NCBI GenBank assembly: GCA_031216915.1
Contig: CM062297.1
Span: 541,096,971-541,160,970, forward strand
Length of the DNA stretch: 64,000 nucleotides
Direction: 5' to 3'
From: Pictodentalium vernedei
Taxonomy: Eukaryota; Mollusca; Scaphopoda; Dentaliida; Dentaliidae
Shown here: positions 35,674 through 45,376 of the stretch, one piece after another
How the letters are laid out: every line of letters starts with the position of its first letter
How positions within the stretch are numbered: position 1 is the stretch's first letter
Notes under the pieces: generated by a model
What the model saw: only the letters and a program-made list of their open reading frames with translations
Database searches by the model: none
What the model was told of the DNA's origin: nothing
Translations under genes and position numbers: made by a program

Positions 35674-35790
35674 AAAAGCCTCGCAATACTTTTTGTCTAT
35701 TTTTATATTATATATTTTTTTATACTTTCCATAATTTATATTTCTATACTTTATATAATTATATAATTTTTTTACTTTATAATAACATAC

Positions 35791-36342
35791 TCAAAAGTGG
35801 TATATTCTTAAACGGCGAATTCGGACCAAACAGCAACCCCCCATGTTCTGTCCTCTCTTCAGATAGAGACCGTTTCCACCGAAAAGGTTGCCACCTCTCA
35901 CAGGTTTTAGATACAATCCTTTACCGCCATCTGTGTCGACGCAACACACAACTCCTCCCTTCTTCAAAAACAATCTGCCACCCATTAATGTCTGAGCTCC
36001 CGAACTCGCGAGTCCCGAGAGAGCTCCCATGCCGAGAGCCGGCAACACGGTGTTCGTGAGAATGTGCAATGCTTTTGCGGTGAGTGTTCCCAACAGCGGT
36101 AGGAAACCGCCTTTCATTCTCTTATAATCCGCTTGAGCAGGACTCAATCTCACTGTCAACCCTCTTCCATCACGAATCGCTTTCTCCATCTTTTTGATTT
36201 GAGTTCTGGTCCAGGCGATCAGATCGCGACCACCACTCGCCAGATCTTCGTGAGTGAATTTGAATCTCACCGTCTCACCTCGAGTTAACGCTCTCCGAAG
36301 TTTGTCCCTCTGTCCTTTGGATATGTTCACGTTTTTAACCAC
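35791..36342 (-). CDS. Polinton virion-associated protein with hydrophobic core
   Basis: About 184 codons. The N-terminal half is basic and mixed (RDKLRRALTRGETVRFKFTH). Then MKGG (a match to the adenain-type cleavage pattern (M/I/L)xGG) precedes a hydrophobic stretch, PLLGTLTAKALHILTNTVLP, and GALSGLASSG. The C-terminus has repeated GLYLK motifs. The layout resembles small membrane-active or core proteins of adenovirus-related virions; the role is inference. The start is odd: an in-frame ATG at 36354 is followed two codons on by TGA, and the open frame begins at GTG 36342. Confidence 0.65.
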   Translation of the reverse strand: MVKNVNISKGQRDKLRRALTRGETVRFKFTHEDLASGGRDLIAWTRTQIKKMEKAIRDGRGLTVRLSPAQADYKRMKGGFLPLLGTLTAKALHILTNTVLPALGMGALSGLASSGAQTLMGGRLFLKKGGVVCCVDTDGGKGLYLKPVRGGNLFGGNGLYLKRGQNMGGCCLVRIRRLRIYHF

Positions 36343-36529
36343 ATATCAAGTCATATTTCTTTTCTTTTTTTAAATATATTTTTTTTCAAACGCGATTGTT
36401 GAGAATTCAGTTGTTTTTTTGTTTTAATGATAATTATAAAATAATTTTTGTAATTAATATTGCATTTCTTTTGTTTTCTTATTTATATATATACACAATA
36501 GCTTCTTTTTTTCTTTTTTTTTTTTTGCT
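36343..36529. other. AT-rich Polinton intergenic region
   Basis: Short A/T-rich spacer with TATATATATA near 36485 on the 3' side of the minor capsid gene. No coding signal. Confidence 0.5.
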
Positions 36530-37249
36530 TCATATTTCTCTTATATGAAATTGTATCGTAACCCTCTCTCCGTGAAGATCTAACAGCTGACCATTTTGAT
36601 CTGTCAACGTAGTTTTGAGGCTATACAACGTGTCTAAAATCACGGGTAGATAAACTAAATTTCGAGGTCGTTCCACAATCTTATAACCTGGCAACACGTT
36701 CGGAAAGAAGGAATAGATCATCGGTTGCACAGTACCATTCACATAGCTTCCGGCAGTCACGTCCACGTTCACCAGAATACTATTGACGGCGAGAATGTTG
36801 ACAGTATTTTCGGATGCCGCATGGCCTCGATGCATCTTTTGATCGAATCCCAACATCTTGCCGATCGAATTGTCCGTGTTGAAATCCACTCGGAAATTAT
36901 CTTCCAAATCCAACATCATCTGTAGGGTATTAGGGTTGGGAGCGAGTCTGATCTTGTTGCTTCCCTTTCCGTCCATCTTCATTCGCGTCTGAATGTAATT
37001 GTTCAAATCGTCTATGTCGTAACTTCCTTTGGGAATTCGAATCTCCAACCAATCCACTCCATCGGAATACTTGAACGAGTTATTCTTTTCGGTGACGTTG
37101 GGAAAGGAATAATAAGTCTCCAGATTTACCAATGCCATCTCGTATCTTTTCTCCCTATTCAATTTGATGGAAGGTTCAAATTTCGTCGCGAATCGCCACT
37201 CACCACGATTTAAATGGACTGTTTTGCAGACGTATTCTCGGCTATCCAT
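36530..37249 (-). CDS. predicted Polinton minor capsid (penton-type) protein
   Basis: An intact 239-codon frame from ATG 37249. It includes EKRYEMALVNLETYYSFPNV, a WLEIRIPKGSYDIDDLNNYI segment and C-terminal PRNLVYLPVILDTLYSLKTT, consistent with the single jelly-roll minor capsid/penton protein of Polintons. It lies next to the packaging ATPase in the same direction, as is usual for this module. No frameshift or stop is seen, unlike the polymerase. Assignment is by recalled family resemblance and context. Confidence 0.75.
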   Translation of the reverse strand: MDSREYVCKTVHLNRGEWRFATKFEPSIKLNREKRYEMALVNLETYYSFPNVTEKNNSFKYSDGVDWLEIRIPKGSYDIDDLNNYIQTRMKMDGKGSNKIRLAPNPNTLQMMLDLEDNFRVDFNTDNSIGKMLGFDQKMHRGHAASENTVNILAVNSILVNVDVTAGSYVNGTVQPMIYSFFPNVLPGYKIVERPRNLVYLPVILDTLYSLKTTLTDQNGQLLDLHGERVTIQFHIREI

Positions 37250-37350
37250 TCTAACAATTCTCGTTGTTCGACCATTATTTCATTTTTATTATTTTTAAAA
37301 GTAAATTATCGACGATATATATTATTATTTTTAATTTCTGTTTTCGCTCT

Positions 37351-38145
37351 CTATTTATTATTGTCGGAAACATAAAACTTGTCGAATCCGCTCCGATATT
37401 TTCCACGATTAAATTCACTAGTCAAATCGATCACGACGAAATTGTGAAGCCCTCCATCCCAAACCCTCTTGCAGAATCTCCTGAATTCTTCTCTGCTCAT
37501 GTCGTTTGCGACTTGATCTCTGTAGATGTGATTGAGATTCTTGAGATCCTGGCGAAAGAGACACAGGAAATTAGCGTTCTCCCTTATCGTCTGTCTGGGC
37601 AGTCGAAAATAATTCTGAGACAGGTAGAAACAGTCCACATTGCTGTGACGACCCCTGACGTAATACGATTCGCATTGGTTCTGTCTTTCCAAAAGCAGAT
37701 TGTCGAAAATCATGAGATTCTTATTTTCCGATTTCAATTCCCTGGGATCCGGAACATCGCTCGCATTCTCGTGAAATCGACACTCGACGTTCGAAGACGC
37801 ATCTCTCTTCATCAATTCCATCGCTGGACCGTCCAAAATGGTTGTAAGAGAAGCTCCGCATCCGTCGAATTCCTCCCTACTGTCAAAGATTCTGGCTACG
37901 ACGTCCTTGGGCAATCTATGATCCATGCACACTCGAAGCAATCTGTATTCGGGTTGAAACAGGCTCTTGCCGAACACGAATAATCTGTCGTAATCCAACC
38001 AGCCTGGTCGCGACAACAGATTCATCAACAGATTGGTCTTTCCGCAATTCGATTTTCCCACTATCAAACCCCTTATGCTCTTGGGAAAGAACTCGTTCGA
38101 CCTCTTGGTCGCGGCGTTGTTCCAAGACATATCTTTGACGTTCAT
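37351..38145 (-). CDS. Polinton DNA-packaging ATPase (FtsK/HerA, A32-like)
   Basis: Intact 264-codon frame from ATG 38145. The Walker A loop is at residues about 28-37 (GLIVGKSNCGKTNLL), and a Walker B-type strand follows at about 144-149 (LMIFDN). The length fits the compact Polinton packaging ATPases, which pump DNA into the capsid. It shares direction and close spacing (about 100 bp) with the minor capsid gene downstream. Together with that gene it is the best preserved part of the element. Confidence 0.88.
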   Translation of the reverse strand: MNVKDMSWNNAATKRSNEFFPKSIRGLIVGKSNCGKTNLLMNLLSRPGWLDYDRLFVFGKSLFQPEYRLLRVCMDHRLPKDVVARIFDSREEFDGCGASLTTILDGPAMELMKRDASSNVECRFHENASDVPDPRELKSENKNLMIFDNLLLERQNQCESYYVRGRHSNVDCFYLSQNYFRLPRQTIRENANFLCLFRQDLKNLNHIYRDQVANDMSREEFRRFCKRVWDGGLHNFVVIDLTSEFNRGKYRSGFDKFYVSDNNK

Positions 38146-38343
38146 CTTTTTTTTTTTATTTAGGTTTTTTCAACTCAATTTTTTTATGTTTTCAAACTCG
38201 GTTTTAAAAATATATATTTTTTATTATTATTTATTTATATTACACCGTCGTGGGTTCTCTTCAATCCAGATGCACTCGTCATTTTGGCTAGATCTTGTAT
38301 GGGTACCACAGCATTCTTAAAATCTTTCCAGCTTATTTGGCGA

Positions 38344-38616
38344 TCACTCTAACGTAGCTCGCTTCGCTGGTGGACTGATCAATATATCGATCAACACATC
38401 CGCCACCCTCTTGCCTGCCCCAGAAGCGATCATATCACTAGCTTCGGAAGTGGCTTTCTTACCAGCATCCAAGGCTGTCTTCTTACCAACATCGAGCACG
38501 GTCGATGCGAGTTTTCTACTGGCATCGCTCGTGAACACTCGCATTATAGAATCCACGCTACCAGAACTGCCTTGGAAGTAAGTTCTGACATATCCCCTGT
38601 TCTTTATCACCAACAT
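38344..38616 (-). CDS. small Polinton protein, unknown
   Basis: A 90-codon intact frame from ATG 38616. It starts MLVIKNRGYVRTYFQGSSGS, has an alanine/lysine-rich helix (KKTALDAGKKATSEASDMIA) and ends in PPAKRATLE. A short protein with this type of N-terminus occurs near the ATPase in related elements, as I recall, and may be a virion component. No enzymatic motif. Confidence 0.55.
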   Translation of the reverse strand: MLVIKNRGYVRTYFQGSSGSVDSIMRVFTSDASRKLASTVLDVGKKTALDAGKKATSEASDMIASGAGKRVADVLIDILISPPAKRATLE

Positions 38617-38694
38617 ATTTTATTTTATATATATTTCGGTTTTTGCTCGTAAATCGTTTTTTTGTTTTAAGTACTTTTTTATTAGCTCACCTGA

Positions 38695-39404
38695 GCGAAG
38701 CTCAAGGGGAGCTTTACTAATCACTTTCCGTCCGTCGTCCGTCGTCCGTCGTCGTCGTCGTCCGGCGTTAACTTTACATTATCGACTTCTCCTCCTAAAC
38801 CACTAGCCCAATTTTATTCAAATGTTGGCTAAATGTTTATTACCTAATGCCAATTCAGATTTGTTCAAATGAAGTTGCCCCTCCTCCTGGGTGGTGCCAC
38901 GCCCCCAAGGGGCACCAAAATCTTTGTAAATCTTCTTCTTATGAACCAGCAGTAGCAGAGACTTGATATTTGGTGTGCAGCTTCCTTTTGAGGTGTAGAC
39001 TCAGATTTGTTCAAGAGAAGTTTGTGGGGCTATACTTGGCGTCGTTATGGGAGGGGCAAAATTTTTTGCCCCGCCCAAAATTTCTATTTTCCAAACCGAG
39101 AGGCTGATTTGAACCAAATTTTATGTGAGGGCTTATTGGGTCATGAGTACTTGATTTATGCAAAAAAAAATTTTCCCGCAGCCCCGTGGGAACCGCAGGA
39201 GCTAAAAATAGAAAAAATTTAAAACGCCCATATCTCCAAAACTGCACGGCACTGAGAATTTTTATTTGGTGTGCAGCTTCCTTAGGACCAACAGAAAGGA
39301 TTGGTAAAAAAAAATTGCCATCGGTTTTATCATAGGGTACAGTTTCGGGACTTTGAAAAAGTGCTGAGTCAGCACTTTTTAACACTGTAGGCAATGGGAA
39401 AAAC
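38695..39404. other. 5' non-repetitive part of the family G element
   Basis: Contains the GTCCGTCGTC run, two diverged copies of a TTGATATTTGGTGTGCAGCTTCCTT block and a GTGCTGAGTCAGCAC palindrome near 39360. No coding potential. Confidence 0.55.
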
Positions 39405-41325
39405 ATTAAAAAATCTTCTTCTCCAGATCCAGCAGGCAGAATCTTTTGATATTTGGTATGCAACATTGTAGGGTGGATCTGATTCAAGTTTGTTCAAATC
39501 GGCCCCCTGGGTTCATATTTGGGCTCAGTATAGGAGCCCGATTTCGAACTTAGTGCATTTCAGGCAAATTTCTTAAAAAATCTTCTTCTCCAGATCCAGC
39601 AGGCAGAATCTTTTGATATTTGGTATGCAACATTGTGGGGTGGATCTGATTCAAGTTTGTTCAAATCGGCCCTCTGCGTTTATATTTGGGCTCAGTATAG
39701 GAGCCCAAATTTGAACTTACTGCATTTCAGGCAAATTTCTTTGAAAATCTTCTTCTCCAGATCCAGCAGGCAGAATCTTTTGATATTTGGCATGCAACAT
39801 TGTAGGGTGGATCTGATTCAAGTTTGTTCAAATCGGCTCCCTAGATTCATATTTGGGCTCAGTATAGGAGCTTGAATTCAAACTTAGTGCATTTCAGGCA
39901 CATTTCTTCAAAAATCTTCTTCTCCAGATCCAGCAGGCAGAATCTTTTGATATTTGCTGTGCATCGTTGCGGGGTAGATCTGATTCAAGTTTGTTCAAAT
40001 CGGTCCCCCTGGATTCATATTTGGGCTTACTATAGAAGCCCAAATTCGAACTTAGTGCATTTCAGGCAAATTTCTTAAAAAATCTTCTTCTCCAGATCCA
40101 GCAGGCAGAATCTTTTCATATTTGGTAAGCAACATTGTGGGGTGGATCTGATTCAAGTTTGTTCAAATCAGATCCCTGGGTTAATATTTGGGCTCAGTAT
40201 AGGAGCCCAATTTTGAACTTAGTGCATTTCAGGCAAATTTCTTAAAAAATCTTCTTCTCCAGATCCAGCAGGCAGAATCTTTTGATATTTGGTATGCAAC
40301 ATTGTAGGGTGGATCTGATTCAAGTTTGTTCAAATCGGCCCCCTGGGTTCATATTTGGGCTCAGTATAGAAGCCCGATTTTGAACTTAATGCATTTAGGC
40401 AAATTTCTTAAAAAATCTTCTTGTCCAGATCCAGCAGGCAGAATCTTTTGATATTTGGTATGCAACATTGTGGGGTGGATCTGATTCAAGTTTGTTCAAA
40501 TCGGCTTCCTAGATTCATATTTGGGCTCACTATAGAAGCTCGAATTTGAACTTAGTGCATTTCAGGCAAATTTCTTAAAAAATTTTCTTCTCCAGATCCA
40601 GCAGGCAGAATCTTTTGATATTTGGTATACAACATTGTGGGATGGATCTGATGCAAATTTGTTCAAATCGGCTCCTTAGATTCATATTTGGGCTTACTAT
40701 AGAAGCTTGAATTCGAACTTAGTGCATTTCAGGCAAATTTCTTAAAAAATCATCTTCTCCAGATCCAGCAGGCAGAATCTTTTGATATTTGGTATGCAAC
40801 ATTGCGGGGTGGATCTGATTCAAGTTTGTTCAAATCGGCCCCCTGGATTCATATTTGGGCTTAATATAGAAGCCTGAATTCGCACTTAGTGCATTTCGGG
40901 CAAATTTATTAAAAAATCTTCTTCTCCAGATCCAGCAGGCAGAATCTTTTGATATTTGGTATGCAACATTGTGGGGTGGATCTGATTCAAGATTGTTCAA
41001 ATCGGCTTCCTAGTTTCATATTTGGGCTCACTATAGAAGCTCGAATTCGAACTTAGTGCATTTCAGGCAAATTTCTTAAAAAATCTTCTTCTCCAGATCC
41101 AGCTTCAGAATCTTTTCATATTTGGTAAGCAACATTGTGGGGTGGATCTGATTCAAGTTTGTTCAAATCGGCCCCCTGGGTTTATATTTGGGCTCCGTAT
41201 AGGAGCCCAAATTTTAACTTAGTGCATTTCAGGCATATTTCTTAAAAAATCTTCTTCTCCAGATCCAGCAGGCAGAATCTTTTGATATTTGGTATGCAAC
41301 ATTGTGGGGTGGATCTGATTGTGAT
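39405..41325 (+). repeat. tandem array, ~170-bp unit, about 11 copies
   Basis: Each unit carries CTTCTTCTCCAGATCCAGCA, GATATTTGGTATGCAACATT, GATCTGATTCAAGTTTGTTC and GAACTTAGTGCATTTCAGGC blocks in that order. Copies are highly similar, with small substitutions in the CATATTTGGGCTCAGTATAG part. More diverged copies occur at 10170-10680. Confidence 0.92.
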
Positions 41326-42069
41326 TCATGAACGTATTTATTTGTAAAGTTGATAGAATCTTAGACAAAATTTGCAGAAAAGATCTACTATAGAAGGGGT
41401 GGTATCCAGGGTGAACCGTTTACCCAAATCTAGCAGTACTAATGCATTATTCACACAAATCTCCGTTCAAATTTTATGACCCCTCATTGGAACACACGCA
41501 TTCAGCTCATTCCAACAAAGGTCATATGCCATGTTTTCGAGACAAAAGAATAAAAATTTTAGTTATTCATGAAATTTTTAGGCAACTGTTGTCTGTTATT
41601 CACATTGCTTCATGAAATTTCAGTACTTTTGGAAGTTACCTCAGTAATCAAGGTTTAATTCCCCTTAATTAAATGTCGCCTCTAAAAAACAACCACTTTG
41701 CATATCTTACCTTTTTACCAGCATAACTGCCAAAACTTGTCAGCATTCTTCGCAAAAATCGCTATTCAAATTTTAATTTTTGTCTCTTAAACATACATGT
41801 ACTTATCGCTTGTAAATACCCCATTGGAATGAGCTTTTTGAGCTCATTCCAATGAGAGGTCGCACACCATGCTTTTCGAGTCAAAAAAGCAATTTTTTAG
41901 TTATTCCAGAATTTCGTACGTAAAACACAGCCTTATGACTTCACATTAAAATGAGCTCTCTAAGCTTGTTCCAATCAACATTCACGCACTATGTCTTTCA
42001 CACAAAAAATAAAATTTTCCATTTATTCCGGAATTTTGTTTGCAAGAACACTCTTACCCCCCCCCTCCC

Positions 42070-42136
<67 letters not shown>

Positions 42137-42733
42137 CTAAAAGTTCGGCAGCAAAAAAACAGTTACTTCAATTTTTAAATGCATTATAGGAACAACTTGC
42201 CTAATCAAATTTAAATACTTTTGCATCATTCTGTATCTAGAACAAACCATTTACCATATCTTTACGCAAAATTCTCCAGCATCATTCACAAAAAAACACC
42301 ATTATTTATATATTCACATTTCTGTCTCAAAAATATACCTGATCTTCCCATACCCCTATTGGAATAAGCTGTTTGAGCTTGTTCCAATGATGATAAAAAA
42401 AACTAATATTTTGGAAAATTTGTGAACATTTTTGTTTTCTTGCATGCAAATATGTACATGTAGCACATGGAAGATATCCACAGTTGGGGAGAGATGTCCA
42501 AGGCTATCTCTTCACATTCCTTGTTTGTGCTTCATGCTAAACCAGTTTGTCTGCAGAGATAAATTTGCTTTATTAAAAATCATTGGAGATTGGCCACACA
42601 CCAATGATTTTAAATAAAACTAATTTTAGGTAACAAATGTTGAACTTCAAACAAAATCTATCACTCAACCAGTTAATGTTGATGAGGCATGACATGGTGA
42701 AGGTGACCTAAAATACTTCTTAGAGTCACTTTG
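41326..42733. repeat. 3' part of family G with decayed palindrome copies and (AC)n
   Basis: Four degenerate relatives of the 8452-8520 palindrome (about 41480, 41820, 41945 and 42350), each with a TTGGAA...TTCCAA pair and a GAGCT core. A poly-C plus (AC)n microsatellite lies at 42058-42135. No genes. Confidence 0.65.
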
Positions 42734-42770
42734 TCAGGTGAGCGATTAAGGCCACGTGGGGCCTCTTGTT

Positions 42771-42940
42771 ATTTTTAGTGTAGATTTACTTTTAATTATC
42801 TATTTTGTTTTTCTCTACTTACTATATATCAATCCTTCAATTCGTTCATCAACCTTTTATAATCTCGTCTATCCAGGACCTTCTGCCTCAACAATTCGTC
42901 GCATATACTCATTATCTGATTATCCCCCCCATATTACCGG
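42771..42940 (-). pseudogene. short coding-like Polinton tail
   Basis: On the minus strand the segment around 42930-42845 reads CDELLRQKVLDRRDYKRLMN, then a stop. It is in a different frame from the gene at 42951-43540, so it may be that gene's displaced C-terminus or a separate small gene. Confidence 0.3.
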
Positions 42941-42950
42941 CATGCCGACT

Positions 42951-43540
42951 AGCCATCAACAATTTCAATCTCTCGAACCAGAATGTCGCCGTAATTGTCG
43001 TGATCCTCATCCGTGTAAACTCCAGGCTTGTCATATCAAAGCAAATTTTGTAGTCCCGGAGTATTCGGATACTTATTCTGACCAACGACGAAATATCGAC
43101 CCTCCTCTCGAACTTCAGTGTCGCCCACGAAAGTCCTGCCGTTCAAATCCTCGCGAATTCCATACGACAGATATCTCATACCACCATCATCGGACGACGC
43201 AACGCTACTAGTGGTAATAGTCGAAGCTGTATCATCGCTCTCGCTCACATCAGTTTCAATTCCCACAGGAACTTAATCCGACGGAGATCTTTGAACGGTA
43301 AACGGTGTAAAACTACCAGGTAACGAACCCGTTCTCAAAGAACTATCTTTTATGGGTCTCATTTCCTTGACGGACTCCTTCTTGCTTCGTTCCTGAACCT
43401 CCGTCACGGGTTTGAATAGTTTGGTGGTCTCTCGTCTCAATTCCACCTCTCCCAATCATCTTCTGTCGGCGGATCGAATGCCTTCCTTGAGCCACTCAGA
43501 TTCATCGAGGAGCTCGTCCCCCTCGCTTGGGATCTTTGAT
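42951..43540 (-). pseudogene. conserved uncharacterised Polinton protein, three in-frame stops
   Basis: One minus-strand frame is coding-like from about 43540 to 42951 but is crossed by TGA near 43458, TAA near 43270 and TGA near 43034. Readable parts include GDELLDESEWLKEGIRSADR, MRYLSYGIREDLNGRTFVGD, NKYPNTPGLQNLL and GVYTDEDHDNYGDIL. A tract with a TPGL motif followed by YT-D--NY is typical, as I recall, of a widespread Polinton protein of unknown role. Exactly three stops and no frame change inside the tract suggest fairly recent decay. Confidence 0.6.
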
Positions 43541-44317
43541 GTGCAAAAACATTTTCTCTCAATTATTAATATTTCTTTTTAGAGTGTGGTAATGTCGATT
43601 ATTTATTATTCTCAAAATTGAATGTGATTTTTTTTATGTTTTAAATAAATAAAATTTTTATGTCTTTAATATATATATAACTAAACGAGTTGGAAAGAAA
43701 AGAAAAACATAGAAATAAAACGTTGATAATGCATTGCTTCAAATGCGTTAAATCACATCAGCGGTTATTTCCCACAGTGAGAACTCAGAGTTGATCTCAA
43801 ATAAACATCGATAATGCATCGCTTCAAACGCATTAAATCACATCAGCAGTTATTTCCCACAGTGAGAACTCAGAGTTAATCTTTGATCTGCTCGGCTTTC
43901 ATCCTTAGAACTGTTTTCAGCTAAACAACTTAATGCCGTCAAAAACAGTATCGCTTTTGAGTTATTGGTGTAGTTTGATTAAACGTATTTTCAACCTTTT
44001 AATAGTAATAGTTTATTCAAGCAAATAACACCTACAGAGAGACAGACAGATTGCATAAAGAGTATACTTCGCAAAAATGTCATTCTCGCTTCGCTTCGAG
44101 AAACGGGTTTGAAAACATTCATTATATAACCATTCACGCAGACACTCGCCCATTCAGTAGATGAATGACAAACGTTTTTGAAAACAACCATTATCATAAC
44201 TATTCACACACACACACACACACACTTCACCATTCAATAGATGAATAAAAAAATGTTCATTTACATCCGCATTGTTAAACGATTAGGTGGAAATGAAAGA
44301 AACTCGACAAAGCTGTT
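43541..44317. other. AT-rich Polinton sequence with a short direct repeat
   Basis: Two near-identical copies (about 43725-43800 and 43808-43880) share AATGCATTGCTTCAAATGCG-type and CAGTGAGAACTCAGAGTT blocks. A weak ACGTTTTTGAAAACAACCAT / GGGTTTGAAAACATTCATTA pair and a (CA)n run (44208-44225) follow. No gene is seen where further capsid genes might be expected. Confidence 0.55.
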
Positions 44318-45140
44318 TTGTTACAATTTATCTCAACTCCTCGCGATATTTTCATCTGTTCCTCCACTAGAAATCTTCGCCGTTCATCCACGATCGATCG
44401 TGCCGTCATCGATTCTAATTTTTTCAACATTCTTAATCTTTCACATTTCTGTCCTGGAAACTGCCACGTGTTCGTCAACGATCGATCGCACCGTCTAGAA
44501 TGCGACAACGAACGATCGAGGATTTCCAACTCGGATTTCTACGGAGTTGGAATCCGCAATCGTTCGTCAGCGACTGGATTGCACCCAGCATCTAGAATGC
44601 GATGATGAACATTGAGAGAATTTCATCGATTCTAATTTGTTCGACATCTTACTTTTTCATATTTTCTGTCCCCAGAAATCACCACGCATTCGTCAACGAT
44701 CGATCGGACCTTCTAGAATGCGACGACGAACGATCGAGGATTTCCAACTTGGATTTCTTCTGAGTTGGAATCCGCAATCGTTCATCAGCGACTGGATCGC
44801 ACCCATCACAGTCTAGAACGCGATGATGAACGTTGGGAAAATTTTGTCGACTCTTTTTTTTTTTCGACATCTTAATTCTGAGTTGGAAACCGCGGCGCGT
44901 TCGCCAACGACTGATCGCGCCGTCTAAAATGCAATGACGAATGTTGGGAAAATTCGAGGGTCGATTTCTTCCGCGCGTCCTGAGTTGGAAATCCTCACTC
45001 ATTCGTCAACGGCTGATTGAACCATCTAAAATGCGAGATCAATGATTTTTTTATACATTTTAACACTGAACTCTATGGGTACATGTACGTGTACGTGTAT
45101 GTGTACAAAAATGAGGTGGTATCCGCCTTTTGTACCTACT
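44318..45140. repeat. right terminal inverted repeat of the Polinton
   Basis: About 823 bp, inverse of 28274-29151 with indels. It ends in TACCTACT at 45140, directly followed by the AAGGGA duplication. It carries the same GTTCGTCAACGATCGATCG and TTCCAACTC sub-repeats. Confidence 0.9.
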
Positions 45141-45146
45141 AAGGGA
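45141..45146. repeat. Polinton target-site duplication, right
   Basis: AAGGGA, identical to 28268-28273. Confidence 0.9.
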
Positions 45147-45376
45147 CTAATCTAAACACCCCTTTATATGTTGTTTGACTTACAAAATCCTATTGAAAAA
45201 TGCAATAATGTCGGAAAATGCAATCCTTTCTGAAAATGCAATCCTTTCTGAAAATGCAATCCTGTTGGAAAATACACATTTTTTTCTATAATATTTGGTC
45301 ATAGATATGCCCACACTAGGCGGTACCCCACGTGAGGGTATGCACCAGACGACAGTCCAGCTCTTGTTTTTTTTTA
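45147..45376 (+). mobile_element. probable 3' part of the family F element split by the Polinton
   Basis: Contains four tandem GAAAATGCAATCCTTTCT-type units (about 45190-45270) and ends with a TACCC/GGGTA hairpin near 45324-45340 and a CTCTTGTTTTTTTT tail. The tail resembles the ends of families E and G. Confidence 0.4.

Larger units (their letters stand above)
38682..42770 (+). mobile_element. Helentron-like non-autonomous element (family G) inserted in the Polinton
   Basis: 5' end TTAGCTCACCTGA (38682-38694) folds into a hairpin with a GCGAAGC apex (GAGC-GAA-GCTC). The inverse TCAGGTGAGC lies at 42734-42743, followed by a 3' hairpin AGGCC-ACGTGG-GGCCT (42749-42764) and a CTTGTT tail. A GTCCGTCGTCCGTCGTC run follows the head. 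The interior holds a long tandem array, then decayed copies of the 8.45-kb palindrome, and no genes. A TTTTTA hexamer on both sides could be a duplication or chance. It separates two Polinton genes without cutting a recognisable one. Confidence 0.65.
28274..45140. mobile_element. Polinton/Maverick (adintovirus-like) element, deleted derivative
   Basis: A 16.9-kb element bounded by long inverted repeats that begin 5'-AG and by a perfect 6-bp duplication. It encodes Polinton hallmarks: a zinc-ribbon/phospholipase-like plus integrase gene, protein-primed family B DNA polymerase (remnant), packaging ATPase, predicted minor capsid protein and several small conserved proteins. I find no major capsid gene, no adenain-type protease and no complete integrase or polymerase, so it is a deletion derivative that could only have moved with help. 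A SINE (35061-35416) and a Helentron-like element (38682-42770) inserted into it later. Confidence 0.92.

Noticed and set aside
39405..41325. CRISPR-like regular repeat spacing
   Set aside because: The whole ~170-bp unit repeats with no unique spacers, and the setting is animal DNA, so it is a satellite-type array.
38682..42770. Replacement of the Polinton major capsid gene by the family G insertion
   Set aside because: Family G has its own complete ends and an apparently clean insertion. The missing capsid gene needs a separate deletion.
28274..45140. A free, intact virus genome
   Set aside because: The sequence is flanked by a target duplication in animal repeat DNA, carries later insertions and has many broken genes, so it is an integrated relic.
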